A stretch of DNA of 64,000 bases from Perognathus longimembris pacificus (GCF_023159225.1 NC_063171.1:9287886-9351885), one strand, 5' to 3'. Counted from the stretch's first letter, positions 21,458 to 32,092 are shown. Made by a program: numbers and translations. The notes: generated by a model not told the origin, from the letters alone.

Positions 21458-22674
21458 CGCTGCCCAGACAGAACTGATATTCTAAGCCAATGTGTTGGCA
21501 TCATCCACTACTTTGTTATATTTTAACCCAAATCCTCTCGTATAAATCTAAATATTTTATGTTTTTCTTTTTCATTCTTTTTTTTCAGGTAGCCCCCATT
21601 GTTTTTCAGGAAACTACTCTATGGCAAATACTGTAAGGTTACACAGATGGAGCAAATCTTTTCCATCTCTTTAAGTGAGATTACTCAATATGTGCTAAGA
21701 GACAGACTCTATATATTCAGAAGCCACCCTAATAAACATTTTTGGGTTTATTTGATAGTTCTGGTTGTCATTTGGAACAGAAAATCAGTTCAATACCACT
21801 GCAGTTTCATATTGAATAAACCACTATGAGCCTCATTTGGACAGCGCTGGATCATATGGAGACAATCTGAACCTTACTGCCATAGAGAAACAAGAAGAAG
21901 ATCAAATGAAAGAATTGGGAATGCATGTCAATTTTTATAATGTAGGTTGGTAATAATGGAAGTACACTTTCTTGTCACAAAAGGGACTTTTGATAGGCAA
22001 GCTCTTGTTGTGGAGAGAGTATACGGACTTCAGTGGCCTCTTTGCCTTTGATATTTTGCATTTTAAGTTGTGGGGTTGTGTATGATACACTGATAATCCA
22101 GGAAAATGTACAATCACCACGGAAGGAAAATTTTCTACGAGTAATCATTTATAGTAAAACCACCTGACATAAAACATGTGGGGGCATATCACCCTTGTGA
22201 AGACCAAAGGTATTTTTATAACTAAGGATTACTTTATTCCTTTGTATAAATCCATATGGTGCCAGCCCAGACATCAGTCATCTGTAATCTTGTCTCATTC
22301 AACTCCAAGAATACAGTTAAGAAGTTTTGTCCCAAATTTGGATAAAAAGAACTTGGGATAAGGGTTTCACTGATTTATCATCTTTGGCTCAATTACTGAA
22401 AGTCAGAGGCACATAGATTTAACAGGAGTACAAAAGACAGCAAAAATAAAGTAGTCCTGGAAGATAGCTCTCCTGCCATGGACACACTCTGATTGATATT
22501 TCCTCTACCCCTACTTCTTTCCCTTCAGGTGTCAATGCCTTCAAAGATACTAATTCTCCATAGTAAGCCCTGTCTTACTATTGACTTTTGTAGTTTTTGG
22601 GGGGTACCATGGGAAAAGATTGCTGGACTCCCCCCATCTAATAATACACCAATTATTCCATGCATATAAACGTG
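21458..22674. other. Unassigned unique sequence
   Basis: About 1.2 kb without recognised features. A pyrimidine tract with CAG at 21565-21590 looks like an acceptor, but the frame after it is not convincing. Confidence 0.4.
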
Positions 22675-22775
22675 TCTGTCCATTCTTCCACCCACTCAAT
22701 TATCCATACACACATCTATGCATTCATCAATCCACCCATCAACCCATGGGTGCACGCATCCATTCAATCAACCAC
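22675..22775. repeat. Degenerate (CATC/ATCC)n tract
   Basis: About 100 bp of imperfect CCATC, CACCCA and TCAATC units. It is open in two frames by composition only (His/Ser/Thr-rich), so no protein is called. Confidence 0.75.
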
Positions 22776-23544
22776 TTATGCCATGTATATACATACAATA
22801 ACTCATTTACCCAATAGAGATCAGTTGGGAGATATGTCTTTTCTCTTGAGAAACCTTTTGCAGGTGAATCTATGGTAATGTATATGTGTGCATCCAGAAA
22901 TAAAAGGGTGATAAAGTGGACAAAAGGAACATTATACCAACAAGTCTGGCTAAGAGCAGGATGTTTCTCTTGCCTTTCTATGACACTTTTTTCCTTCCCC
23001 TTTATTGAGAGAAAAAGTTCTTGTTGGACTCTGACACAAATTTCTTTCTGTCTTGAATCATGTCCAGAGGTTGCATTTGCTGGTTAAAGAAATTCTAAGC
23101 ATGATCAAATAAACCAGTCTAAATGGGTCATTTGAACTAGAGAAAATACTAGTTTGGGATGGGGTAAACTTGAGCACGTGTTTCATAGAGATAATCCATC
23201 CTAACTCCATACAAATTCTGCTCCAAATAGAAGAAAAGAAGAGGCATCAAACTATTTAGGTGAGCCAAACTGCATGGCTGGTTTTCTAGATGTGTTTGGG
23301 TTGATTCCAGTAGATTGCAGCTTCCCGGAATCCAGTCCCTGGGATGATTTGGTATTGCAGTGAACAGTAAGAAAAATCCAAATTACAAAATACAGCAAAA
23401 TCCATATGGAATTTTTCTATTGCCCCCAAGAAGAATGATTTCTCCCTGATTTTGGCATACAGATTGCACCTTGGACTTTTGTGAAATCTCCCCTGCAAAA
23501 CATCGTGTACTGTTGATTTTGGCTCAGCCTGAAGGTGGAAACTT
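22776..23544. other. Unassigned sequence
   Basis: No recognised repeat or gene. Confidence 0.4.
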
Positions 23545-23750
23545 GTGAGGGAGGCTGGTATAGCAGAAAGTGGAATAGGAAGGAATTGAGAAACCTAGGT
23601 TCTAGTGCCAGCTCTATAACAAATTTTCAGTCTTCCAACTCACACAACTTTGGGGGCTTTTACGTTTCTATCTGTGAAATGAAACTGAATAAGTTGCTCT
23701 CTAGTATCTCAGAAGCTGTCAAAATTAAAAGGTATATAACATATAAATGC
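23545..23750 (+). mobile_element. MIR SINE, old
   Basis: MIR-like order on the plus strand: 'gagaaacctaggttctagtg', 'ccagctctataac', 'tgtgaaatgaaactgaataa', corresponding to the 'gggttcgaatcctggctctgcc ... tgtaaaatggg' core. Confidence 0.55.
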
Positions 23751-23794
23751 ATGCTATAAGTAGGGAATGTAAAAGAAAACACTGTCAAATGCTA

Positions 23795-23935
23795 ATAATC
23801 AGGTAAGGAAAGGAAAGCAGGAAAAAATCAGTGAGTGGGTAACATTGCTCATAAAGAAATGTACTCATTAATTTACTTATGTAACTGTAATCCTTCTGTG
23901 TATCACCTTTACAATAAAATTAAAATAATAAAAAG
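23795..23935 (+). mobile_element. L1 3' end, short
   Basis: Terminal L1 sequence of the second 3' UTR type ('atgtactcattaatttactt', 'atgtaactgtaatccttctg', 'cacctttacaataaaat'), followed by A-rich tail. It resembles the end of the L1 at 59066-59990. Confidence 0.8.
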
Positions 23936-24130
23936 AATGGTAATGAAGAGTCAAATTTCTCTCACTTCAAAAATTTCCTCCAAACTAGCCATGCGTTCTT
24001 TTGTGGATTTGACCACATACCCAAGACAACTGGCTGGACTTGGACTGAATTTCCAGTATCAAACATGAGTTAATATGAAGAGACAAAATAAATGTGATTA
24101 AGGAAAAAACAGTGCTTTGGAATCCTTTTC
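23936..24130. other. Unassigned sequence
   Basis: No recognised feature. Confidence 0.3.
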
Positions 24131-24250
24131 ACTTTATATTTCAGACATTGTCTTGTGCTATCCTATGGCTGGCTTCAGATCTTGATCCTCCTGCACCTGC
24201 CTCTAAAGCAGCTGGAATTATAATTATGTACTTCTGCATCCAGCCCTATT
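24131..24250 (-). mobile_element. Diverged B1-like SINE
   Basis: In complement: 'cctatggctggcttcagatc', 'cctgcacctgcctctaaagc', 'agctggaattataattatgt'. It ends where a short L1 has inserted. Confidence 0.6.
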
Positions 24251-24340
24251 TGGAGATTTTTTTTCCAAATTTTTATTATCAAACTGATGTACACAGAGGT
24301 TACAGTTTCATACGTTAGGCATTGGATACTCTATTTGGAG
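24246..24340 (-). mobile_element. Very short L1 insertion (75 bp) with target duplication
   Basis: Only the last ~65 bp of L1 plus an A-tail (in complement) are present, 24256-24330, flanked by perfect CTATTTGGAG at 24246-24255 and 24331-24340. It is an extreme 5' truncation that still carries both hallmarks of L1-mediated insertion. Confidence 0.92.
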
Positions 24341-24549
24341 TTTTTAAACACTCAATCAGGATTATTTCTCAGCCACTTAATGAATGTGTGATCAAAGAAA
24401 TTTACCAGACCTTAGTGAGCAAAATGCAGACAATTGTATTTAACTGAAAAGGATGTTAAATATGGTAGATTCAAGGTAGATCTCAAATAGTATAGTTTCT
24501 TAAGAAGCCAAAATCAAATGTCAGCAAAAATAAAACACCAGGGAGCAAG
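24341..24549. other. Unassigned sequence
   Basis: No recognised feature. Confidence 0.3.
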
Positions 24550-25015
24550 TACTCAAAAGGAGTGGAGTGGGATCAATGGGAAAAGGATAGACAAATGAAG
24601 AAGAGAAGACAGGGAAAATGCAGTCAAGAATTCAAACAATGTATATCCTACAACATTAAGAAGAGTGAGGGAACAATGGGTGAGGAGGTTGAAAGAGGTG
24701 ACAATGATCAAGACCAAAATTGAGAGACTCAGGGTAAAAAAAAAAAAAAAGTAAAACAACTACAAAAGCAATACTTGCAAAACTGTTTGGTCTAAGTGAA
24801 TGGAACACCTCATGGGGGGAAAGGGAAAAGGGGTAGGAGGAGGGGGGTATGAGGGACGAGTAAAAGTACAAGTAATGTATCCAATGCCTAATGTATGAAA
24901 CTGTAATCTCTCTGTACATCAGTTTGATAATAAAAATTTGAAAAAAAGATATACTGCATTCATAAACTGCTTTGTTAATTGATAATTCCTTTGTACAACT
25001 ACCCTAAAAAATTTC
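24550..25015 (+). repeat. Unclassified repeat interrupted by an L1 3' end
   Basis: Outer parts 24550-24711 and about 24953-25015 form one sequence ('acaatgatcaag' then 'atatactgcattcataaact') that recurs at 26885-27020 ('cattgatcaag' then 'atatattgtattcataaact'). I do not recognise the family; it could be the 3' end of another L1 lineage. The inserted L1 3' UTR occupies about 24712-24952. Confidence 0.6.
24712..24952 (+). mobile_element. L1 3' end
   Basis: L1 3' UTR with 'accaaaattgagagactcag', 'caaaagcaatacttgcaaaa', the G-rich block 'ctcatggggggaaagggaaa' and the terminal 'ctgtacatcagtttgataat', then an A-tail. It is the same type as the 41135-42783 element. An A15 run at 24737-24751 is internal. 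The target duplication is unclear. Confidence 0.88.
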
Positions 25016-25561
25016 ATAAAATATTACTTATGAAAATGTCTGGAGCACATAGTACAATGCTCAGTAAGTTCTCTCCCTACTCCTCTCTAGTCTCCCTTCT
25101 AGCGTAAGAATTAAACCATCAAAAAACAATTCCCTGACTGTGAGGGAATGAAAGAGATGCTTGCAGAGACCTCTGTGCACCCTCATCTCATGTGCCAAGT
25201 GAAGCACTTTATCTCTTTATAAATGCTGAGTACCTGCCAAGGCCTCAGCCATGAGGAAAGGGACTTTCTATCAGTGCTTCCATTGAGCAGAACAAGAAGA
25301 GACCATTTATTTTACTACTAACAATATTCTTTTCTGAAGTTTGGACTCGGGTACTTTGTGGTTCAGAATTTAACATTATTTCAGGATTAATTTTCTCCTT
25401 CATCCCATTCCAAGATGGTCGGTCCTTCAAGCTAGGATGTTAGCCATCTTCTCAACACTGTGACACAAGAACTGAGAAAACGACTTAAAGGAATAAAAGT
25501 TAATTGTTTTCAAAATTTCTGAGATCTCAGTCCATGATGATCTGACTCCATTGCTTCTTCA
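25016..25561. other. Unassigned sequence with a possible L2/MIR scrap
   Basis: 'tggagcacatagtacaatgc' at about 25040-25060 resembles the L2/MIR 3' end, but it is too short for a firm call. The rest is unrecognised. Confidence 0.35.
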
Positions 25562-25790
25562 TTTTTTTTTAAAAATTTGTCAGTCATGGGACTTGAACTC
25601 ACAGCCTGGGCACTATCCCTGAATTCTTTCACTCAATGCTAGTGCTCTACCACTTGGTGCCACAGAGCCACTTCTAGTTACAGATAAGAGTCTCATGGAC
25701 TTTTCTTCCCTGAATGGTTTTGAACCATGATTCTTAGATCTCAGCCTCCTAATAGGATTATATGCATGAGCGCTATCTGCAGCTGGCTCT
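25562..25790 (-). mobile_element. B1 + tRNA-like chimeric SINE
   Basis: In complement, a tail (T8), the tRNA-like right half ('tgggacttgaactcacagcc', 'tgctctaccacttggtgcca') and the B1-like left half ('cttagatctcagcctcctaa', 'gcatgagcgctatctgcag'). Complete but diverged. Confidence 0.82.
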
Positions 25791-26665
25791 ATTGTTTATA
25801 AGCCATAGAGTAGAGCACCATGGCAGGTGCTCTCCCCATGGTGGCCAGGTAGCAGAAGATCAAGGAACAAGCCATGAGCAAATATTCTTCTAAGGCAAAC
25901 TCCTACTAACATACTTTCTCTGTGGAAGCGCCACCTCCTTCCCATCAATGAATGTCATCAGGTAACAATCAAGTCATTTATGTCCTTTGGGGCATTCCAG
26001 ATGCAAACCATAACAGTAAAGTCAAGAGGTACACCATCTCATATTTTTCTTTCTGAAATTACTATTGTTTAAGAAAGGCACCAGTTCTATAACAATGGTG
26101 ACCTTCAATAAATGATATACTTTTTCATTTATTCACTAAATATTAAACATCATGTAACACATCAAAGATATAACCATGTACACAACAGCACAGAAGAGAA
26201 GAACGTTATAAGAGAACTAGGGGTGCAATATGGAGCAGATGAGACAGGATGACTCTTCAGCACACCAGCCCCTTGATTATCTACTACACCTGTTGTCACC
26301 TATCTTATCTCACCAAAAAACATTGTTATTTAAGAACAACCATTAAAAATAAGACCTTTGAGCCAAGCTATAAAAGACCCAAGTATCAAATATTTTTGCT
26401 TATTTGTGCTATGTAGACTTAAAATGGTTATATGTATGTATGTATACATGCATAAATATACACAACACATCCATATAACTACATATATACTTATCTAATA
26501 TACATGCCATATCAAACACTTTGTAAACAAGGGGAGAATAGAGGCAACTATGAAAATATAGTGGAGGTGATTGAAGTTTTGTAATGTACAATATTTGCAA
26601 CTATGGAATTAACACAATTTATTAATAATGTATATAATCTAAACAGATTTATTAATTTTTTTAAC
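25791..26665. other. Unassigned sequence, partly alternating ATGT/ATAC
   Basis: Unique-looking DNA. An imperfect (TATG/CATA) patch lies at 26425-26505. No gene recognised. Confidence 0.4.
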
Positions 26666-27135
26666 TGGACACCAGTGGCTCACTCCTATAATCCTAACTA
26701 CTCAGGAAGCTGAGATCTAAGGATCATGGTTTGAATCTAGCTTGGACAAGAAAATCTGTGAGACTCTTCTTCAATAACCACCCCTCCGCCCCCAAAAAAG
26801 CAGAAATGGAGCTGTGGCTCATGTATTAGAGAGCTATCCTTGAAGGCAAAACTCAAGAGATATACATTAGATTCTTGACTGCAAATTGAGAACTGTAAGG
26901 GAAGGAGTGTATAGCAGAGGGATGGCAACAATGTTGAAAAGCCAAGACATTGATCAAGATATATTGTATTCATAAACTATTTTGTTAAATGGTAACTCCT
27001 TGGTATAACCAAAGAAAGTTTTTTTTAAAAAAGAAAACTTTAAAAAGTTTAAGAACTTCAGGAGGAAAAAAAATCTCAGGTATAGTATTCAGGCCCTGAG
27101 TTCAAGCCCAGGACCAGGAACAAAATAAATAAATA
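26666..27135 (+). mobile_element. B1 + tRNA-like SINE followed by unclassified repeat
   Basis: 26666-26860 is a B1-like half ('gtggctcactcctataatcc') joined to a tRNA-like half ('gagctgtggctcatgtatta'). 26885-27020 is the unclassified repeat also seen at 24550-25015. 27070-27135 is again a tRNA-like SINE end ('caggccctgagttcaagccc') with an (AAAT)n tail. One reading is that the unclassified repeat inserted inside the SINE; adjacent independent insertions are equally possible. Confidence 0.55.
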
Positions 27136-27907
27136 AATGCACACACAAAATAGCAAATATGACCATTTTGGGCAGGAAGTATGCCCTTAGACATTCTTCT
27201 ATTTTTTACATAGTATATTTGGCTCAAACCAATAGAAATTCAAGCAGAAAAAAATAAATGAATGACTGCTCTCTTGGTCTTGAGCATATCATGGTGATAA
27301 CATTAAGGAATAACTCCATCAGTGATGTTTCTGACTGGATTGGGTTTATCCTGTCCTCCAGCACAATATTCATTTGCTCACATGGGGACCATGTGTTGGC
27401 ATCTAATCAGCCAAACTTTCTCACTTACAAACTTTCTGAGTTACATTCTTACAGTTTGTTGCCCAATACCCTTGTAGGTTTGATAAAGACTAAACATTCC
27501 ATTTCAAGTGTTTTTAAATTTATGAAGTATACAATACTATAAGTAAATTACACATTCACACACATATATAGAAACATATAGCTTATATAAAGCAGTCAGT
27601 AATAGGTTGTAGATGCAAATAAGATAAGTACCATTATTTTGAAGTAGTGGAAAATATAGGTGACATTGTGAAACATCTGTATCAACTGCAATATGATATA
27701 AAAATAGTTTTTATTTCTATTGGTGACAAACCACTCTGGTTTGACCTAGCCATCTTGAGGGAATATGACTTTCCAGTATAGTAAAATTCAAGATGCAGTT
27801 TTGTCCACTCAAGTTCATAGATTCCCCCAAAGAAAGACGAAAATAAAGATAGGTGGGGTTTTTGTTGTTGTTGTTTTGTTTTTGTTTTTGTTTTAATTCT
27901 GTTCTCT
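27136..27907. other. Unassigned sequence with (GTT)n
   Basis: AT-rich unique DNA ending in a (GTT)n/(TTTTG)n tract at 27856-27893. Confidence 0.4.
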
Positions 27908-28225
27908 GAACTAGGTGAGATGCAACAAGATTGTAATCCTAGTATTCTAAAGAATGAGGCTAGGGGCTGGGAATGTGACTCAGTGGTAGAGTGTTTGCCT
28001 AGCATGCATGAAGCCCTGGGTTCGATTCCTCAGCACCACATAAACAGATAAAGCCAGGAGAGGCGCTGTGGCTCAAGAGGTAGAGTGCTAGCCTTGAGCA
28101 AGAACCCAGGGACAGTGCTCAGGCCATGAGTCCCAAACCCTGGGACTGGCAAAAAACTTTGCAGTTGGAGCTCAGTAAAGGCTACATAGTAAATCGCTGT
28201 CTGAAAGAAAAATGGAAAAAAAAAT
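27908..28225 (+). mobile_element. B1 SINE split by an ID + tRNA-like dimer
   Basis: B1 left piece 27908-27962 ('gattgtaatcctagtattct') and right piece about 28155-28225 ('ttgcagttggagctcagtaa', 'ggctacatagtaa') are contiguous B1 sequence. They are separated by a complete dimer SINE (27963-28154: 'ggggctgggaatgtgactca', 'gttcgattcctcagcacc', 'gtggctcaagaggtagagtg'). The dimer is therefore younger than the B1. Confidence 0.85.
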
Positions 28226-28549
28226 CTGCCCTTTAAAAAAATCACACACAGTAAATACGTGCTTAACCGTCCTCTTTCTCCTAAATTAAGATTCCCATTA
28301 AAAACAGTGACACTTTTCTCCAGAATTTTCTGTAGTCTTATCACTTTTTCCTTTATGAGCACTTTTTTTTTTTGTTTGTTTTTCAAACTAAAAGAGACCA
28401 GAGAGGTAGATATGTGTTCCAGATTGTTCTGTCCAGCACGGAGACTACTGTAAGATAAAGGATAAGTTTACAGAGACACCTTAGCATCCTCTAATAATGT
28501 TTTCCTTCATGTGAAAAAATATCCTATAAAAATAATTGATTTACTTTTT
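28226..28549. other. Unassigned sequence
   Basis: Unrecognised. It contains a T-rich patch at 28362-28383. Confidence 0.35.
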
Positions 28550-28976
28550 AAAAGTGTTAGGTGTGCCCTGGAAAAGTGGCCCCTTCCCCATTGTTCTTCT
28601 TGGGTGCACATGTGCCCTCCCCCACCCCCTGGTCCCCCAGCATTGGTAACCCAGGTAACTAGAGCATCTGGGGGCAGTTACCTCCCCTTCTCTGAGGTCA
28701 CATTCTGGACCACCCGCCTCCCCCCTTGGCGCCCCTTTCAGACTGTGGGAGGTTCCCAGACCCTGAGGTCAAGTCCCCATCCTCCTTGGCCAGGCTTCAT
28801 CCCTGCCCTCTCCCTACATTGACCCCAACCCAGCCAGAAGTCACTCCTTTTTTCCCCTTCACTTCCTTCCCTTCTCTGCCTTCCACCGCCACGGGCCTCC
28901 AGTGGCTCTCCCCACAGTAAACTCTGTTCTGCCTGAAGCCTGTGGCGGGTTCCTTTCGAATAAACCTGACAAAAAG
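28550..28976 (+). mobile_element. Candidate solo LTR of an endogenous retrovirus-like element
   Basis: A 417-bp block (28555-28971) begins TGTTAG and ends CTGACA. It is flanked by 5-bp AAAAG at 28550-28554 and 28972-28976, as expected for an integrated LTR. It is strikingly C-rich and GC-richer than its surroundings. AGTAAA at about 28916 or AATAAA at 28959-28964 could be the polyadenylation signal; the latter lies oddly close to the end. No internal region or second LTR is present. Orientation follows the poly(A)-type signals. I cannot assign the class. Confidence 0.6.
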
Positions 28977-29317
28977 CCTAAGTCATAAGATCCTTTTGTA
29001 AAAGGAGTTCACTGGTTTTCAATAGTTATTGTACTTCATCACTGAAATGATCTTTTTAAACAGTTAAAAAGTCAGAACACAAGAGACAGGTAATTTAAAA
29101 AAAGAGGGGGGGACCCTTTCCAGAATAGATGAAGGGGTCATTTATTTCATTACTGCTAGATGTGTGAGTTTCAAGCATTTGGAGACTGTCTTTCCACAGA
29201 TAAACAACAGTTCCATTCCTAGCTCTAAATTGGGTGTTACCTGATCCCAGAAGATGCAGATCCAGTATAGTTCATCATGCACCAGTTCGGAATAAAAAGA
29301 TGAGTAAGAAACAGCTT
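28977..29317. other. Unassigned sequence
   Basis: No recognised feature. Confidence 0.35.
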
Positions 29318-29605
29318 CTAGGTCTGGCTCTATGGCTTACACCTATCATCTTAGCTTCTCACGAGGATCAAGGTTTGAGGCCAGCTTGGGCTTAGCCTTA
29401 CTGAGACTCCTCCTCCCATCTCAATAGATAAAGGGCAGGTGTGGTAGCATGTGCCTATCATTCCATCTAAGCGGGAGGTACAGGCAGGAGAATCACTGCA
29501 GTTCAGCAAACCCCCCAGGCCACCACCACCATTGATAACTATTAAAGACAAAAAAGCACAAAAGCCTGAGGCTATGAGTCCAGTACTAGCACACCTGTTT
29601 TAGCA
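29318..29605 (+). mobile_element. Tandem B1-B1 SINE (Alu-like dimer layout)
   Basis: Two B1-like units lie head to tail: 29318-29430 ('ggcttacacctatcatctta', 'gaggccagcttgggcttagc') and 29434-29520 ('gggcaggtgtggtagcatgt', 'ggaggtacaggcaggagaat'). They are followed by a tRNA-like end ('gaggctatgagtccagtac'). It could be one dimeric element or two insertions; no internal target duplication is visible. Confidence 0.55.
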
Positions 29606-29874
29606 AACACTAAAAAGTAATGAAAGATGTAAACATAAGGCAAAAAATAATTGTAAGAGGAAGAATAAAATCACTCAAAAGCAGAGGCGGAGAAAGGATC
29701 TGAAACGAGGTGAAGAAAATATTTTAGCTACTGTTACAATTGGCAGAGTTAAATTGTCAAAATTAAGGCAAAATAATAGTGTAGTTCAGAGTAACATAGA
29801 TTATTAAAATCCTCAAACACCAGTATAATTGTTGGTTCTACTTCTTTCCTACTAGTATTGAGTTGTTTAAGAGA
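29606..29874. other. Unassigned sequence
   Basis: No recognised feature. Confidence 0.3.
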
Positions 29875-29965
29875 CCCTGTCTTCTTTACTAATCACACCC
29901 TCAAAGCTTGCACAGTGGTTTGCATGGAGCATCTTCTGAATACCTGTGAATGCATAAATGAATAA
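29875..29965 (+). mobile_element. L2-type 3' end, old
   Basis: 'gcttgcacagtggtttgcat', 'gagcatcttctgaatacctg' and 'gaatgcataaatgaataaa' follow the L2 end 'cacagtgcctggcacatagtaggcac ... aatgaatgaa'. Confidence 0.5.
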
Positions 29966-29989
29966 AAACACAACATAGAACAGGCCAGA

Positions 29990-30400
29990 TGGAGAAGGTG
30001 AATCTGAAACTCAGTTCTGCAATTTGCTTGACTAAGGGACATTTTGTTGTTGTTTTTTTGTGTGTGGTTTTTTTTTTTGGCCAGTCCTGGGGCTTGGACT
30101 CAGGGCCTGAGCACTGTCCCTGGCTTCCTTTTTGCTCAAGGCTAGCACTCTGCCACTTGAGCCACAGCGCCACTTCTGGCCATTTTCTGTATATGTGGTG
30201 CTGAGGAATCGAACCCAGGGCCTCATGTATAGGAGGCAAGCACTCTTGCCACTAGGCCATATCCCCAGCCCCACTAAGGGACATTTTGAAAGCCCTGAAC
30301 TTCAGCATTTACTTCTGTAAAATTAAGATAGTGAGGGTATTAATTGGAATTTTTGTAAAGATTGGACGAATGCTTATAACATGTTGAGCATCCTTGAGTC
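29990..30400 (+). mobile_element. MIR split by a later SINE
   Basis: MIR core halves, 29990-30046 ('gaaactcagttctgcaattt', 'gcttgactaagggac') and 30289-30400 ('ctgaacttcagcatttactt', 'ctgtaaaattaagatagtg', 'ttataacatgttgagca'), join into one MIR when the SINE and one copy of its target duplication are removed. Confidence 0.7.
30031..30288 (-). mobile_element. ID + tRNA-like dimer SINE, 16-bp target duplication
   Basis: A complete minus-strand dimer, 30047-30272, with a T-rich tail (30047-30079), the right tRNA-like half ('ggggcttggactcagggcct', 'gccacttgagccacagcgcc') and the ID half ending 'atatccccagcccc'. It is flanked by perfect ACTAAGGGACATTTTG at 30031-30046 and 30273-30288. Identical duplications and a nearly consensus body indicate a young insertion. 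Confidence 0.96.
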
Positions 30401-30717
30401 AGACATTTCACACGGTAGAGGACCTGGAACTGATATTAAGGGCTGAGATGAAACCCAATGATACAAATCTCTCATCATAAGGAGTAAACATAGGAGAGAT
30501 TAGGCTTTCCAGATACAGGTACAAACTCAACTTCTCTGAGTTTCTACAAAAAACACATTTTCTCGTGATCATACAATTATCTCTTCTAAGTTAACAAAGC
30601 CCCCCAACCATTTGATTCTTTGAAACAAAGGCACATTGATAGACTGTTACCTCTAAAGACTGTAATGTTTGTATTCAGAGAAGGAAAACACTAAATGTAT
30701 GTTCCTGTTTACTGAGT
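30401..30717. other. Unassigned sequence
   Basis: No recognised feature. Confidence 0.35.
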
Positions 30718-30856
30718 TTTTTTTTTTTTTTTTTTTGCTTTGTTTTGAGACAGAGCCTTGCTATGTAGTCCCAGTTTGGTCTCAAACCCCTGATATTCCT
30801 GTGTCTGCTTCCCAGATTCTAGGATTACAAGTGTGAAAGCCTTGCCTGGCTTTTAA
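30718..30856 (-). mobile_element. B1-like SINE
   Basis: T18 run (tail in complement), then 'gagacagagccttgctatgt', 'agtcccagtttggtctcaaa', 'cttcccagattctaggatta'. It is the clearest monomeric B1 in the window. Confidence 0.85.
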
Positions 30857-30948
30857 ATGTGTTTTCCATATTCTTTATTAGGGTGAAGACATAAATACGT
30901 AAATACGAAGTTTCACATTTCAGTATCACTCAAAAAATTTTGTAAGAC

Positions 30949-31221
30949 TACCAGGTGTTGTGGCTCATACCTGTAATCCTAGATACACAGGAGCCTGAGA
31001 TTTGAGGATCATTGTTTCAAGCCAGCCCAGGTAGAAAAGTCCATGTGATTCTTATCTAAAATTAACCTCAAACAAGTCCCAAGTGGAACTGTGACAGAAG
31101 TGGTAGAATGCCAGCTTCATGTAGAAAGCTAAGGGAGAGTGCCCAGGCCTTGAGATAAAGCCATAATACATGCATGTGGGCATGTGCACACACATACACA
31201 CACACACACACACGCACACAC
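30949..31221 (+). mobile_element. B1 + tRNA-like chimeric SINE ending in (CA)n
   Basis: B1 half ('ttgtggctcatacctgtaat', 'cctgagatttgaggatcatt') and tRNA-like half ('gtgacagaagtggtagaatg', 'gtgcccaggccttgag'), followed directly by (CA)n at 31173-31221 where the A-tail would be. The microsatellite probably grew from the tail. Confidence 0.8.
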
Positions 31222-31499
31222 TTCCTAAGTTTTCCTCTCCCTATGAAGTATGCCATTATCACAGGAGTCCAAATTGACACAGACCTATTTTCTTTCAAGT
31301 AGTAAGCTTGAGGGTGTTTTTGGTTTCATATATTTATAGTCCATCAACTTGAATATGTATATATTTCATTAAATATATTCCATTGGCTACAAATCAAAAT
31401 CAGTTAATATTAAACCAATCATATATACATATATATCTTTATTTATTCCACAAGAGAAAGGACACCTAGATAAGTTTTGAGTGTATTCTTTTATGAATG
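31222..31499. other. Unassigned AT-rich sequence
   Basis: No recognised feature. It may include diverged L1 3' UTR upstream of 31500. Confidence 0.3.
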
Positions 31500-31995
31500 A
31501 GTGCATGGTTGTATTTGTAGCTACTCAGTGTTATAACAAAATTCTAAGCAAAATGAACTCCAAGTTATGGAAACAAGTGGTTTATCATTGTTATTGTTAT
31601 TTTCAACATGCCAAATGAAATTATGCCCTTTTTCTTTTGCTTTTTTCCCCCGTGGTTTTAGCCCTGATATCACTGTAACTGATTTTGGTGCTCTGGGTAT
31701 TGTATATATGTGTATTGGAACTAAGAAAGGGAAAGGGAATACCAAAATTGAGAGTTAAAGGATAAAAAGATAAACCAATGCAACAGCAATACTTACAAAG
31801 CTATATGGTATAAACCAACTGTACAACTCATGGGGAGAAGGGTAGTGGAGGGGAGGAGGGAAGGGGAGGGGGAAGGTGGGAGAAAAAACAAGGGAGGAGG
31901 TAACAAGTTGGATAAAAAATGTACACACTGACTTATATATAAAATTCTAACTCCTCTGTACATCACTTTAACAATAAAGAAATGGGAAAAAAACA
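31500..31995 (+). mobile_element. L1 3' UTR, second type
   Basis: 'tctaagcaaaatgaactcca', 'gttatggaaacaagtggttt', 'gtaactgattttggtgctct', 'gataaaccaatgcaacagca', a G-rich block at 31830-31885, and the end 'ctgtacatcactttaacaat' with an A-tail. It lacks ORF2. The 'gataaaccaatgcaacag' variant separates this 3' UTR type from that at 41135-42783. Confidence 0.88.
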
Positions 31996-32034
31996 TGCAA
32001 GGTAGTGGTGAAGAGCAAATTAGATCATATGAGT

Positions 32035-32092
32035 AAATTGTCTTCTGTAATCTGGCACATGGAATACATTTAATAAATGTTTGAAAAATCTT
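32035..32092 (+). mobile_element. L2/MIR 3' end scrap
   Basis: 'ctgtaatctggcacatggaa' then 'tacatttaataaatgtttg' matches the widespread L2/MIR end motif. It is short and old. Confidence 0.45.
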
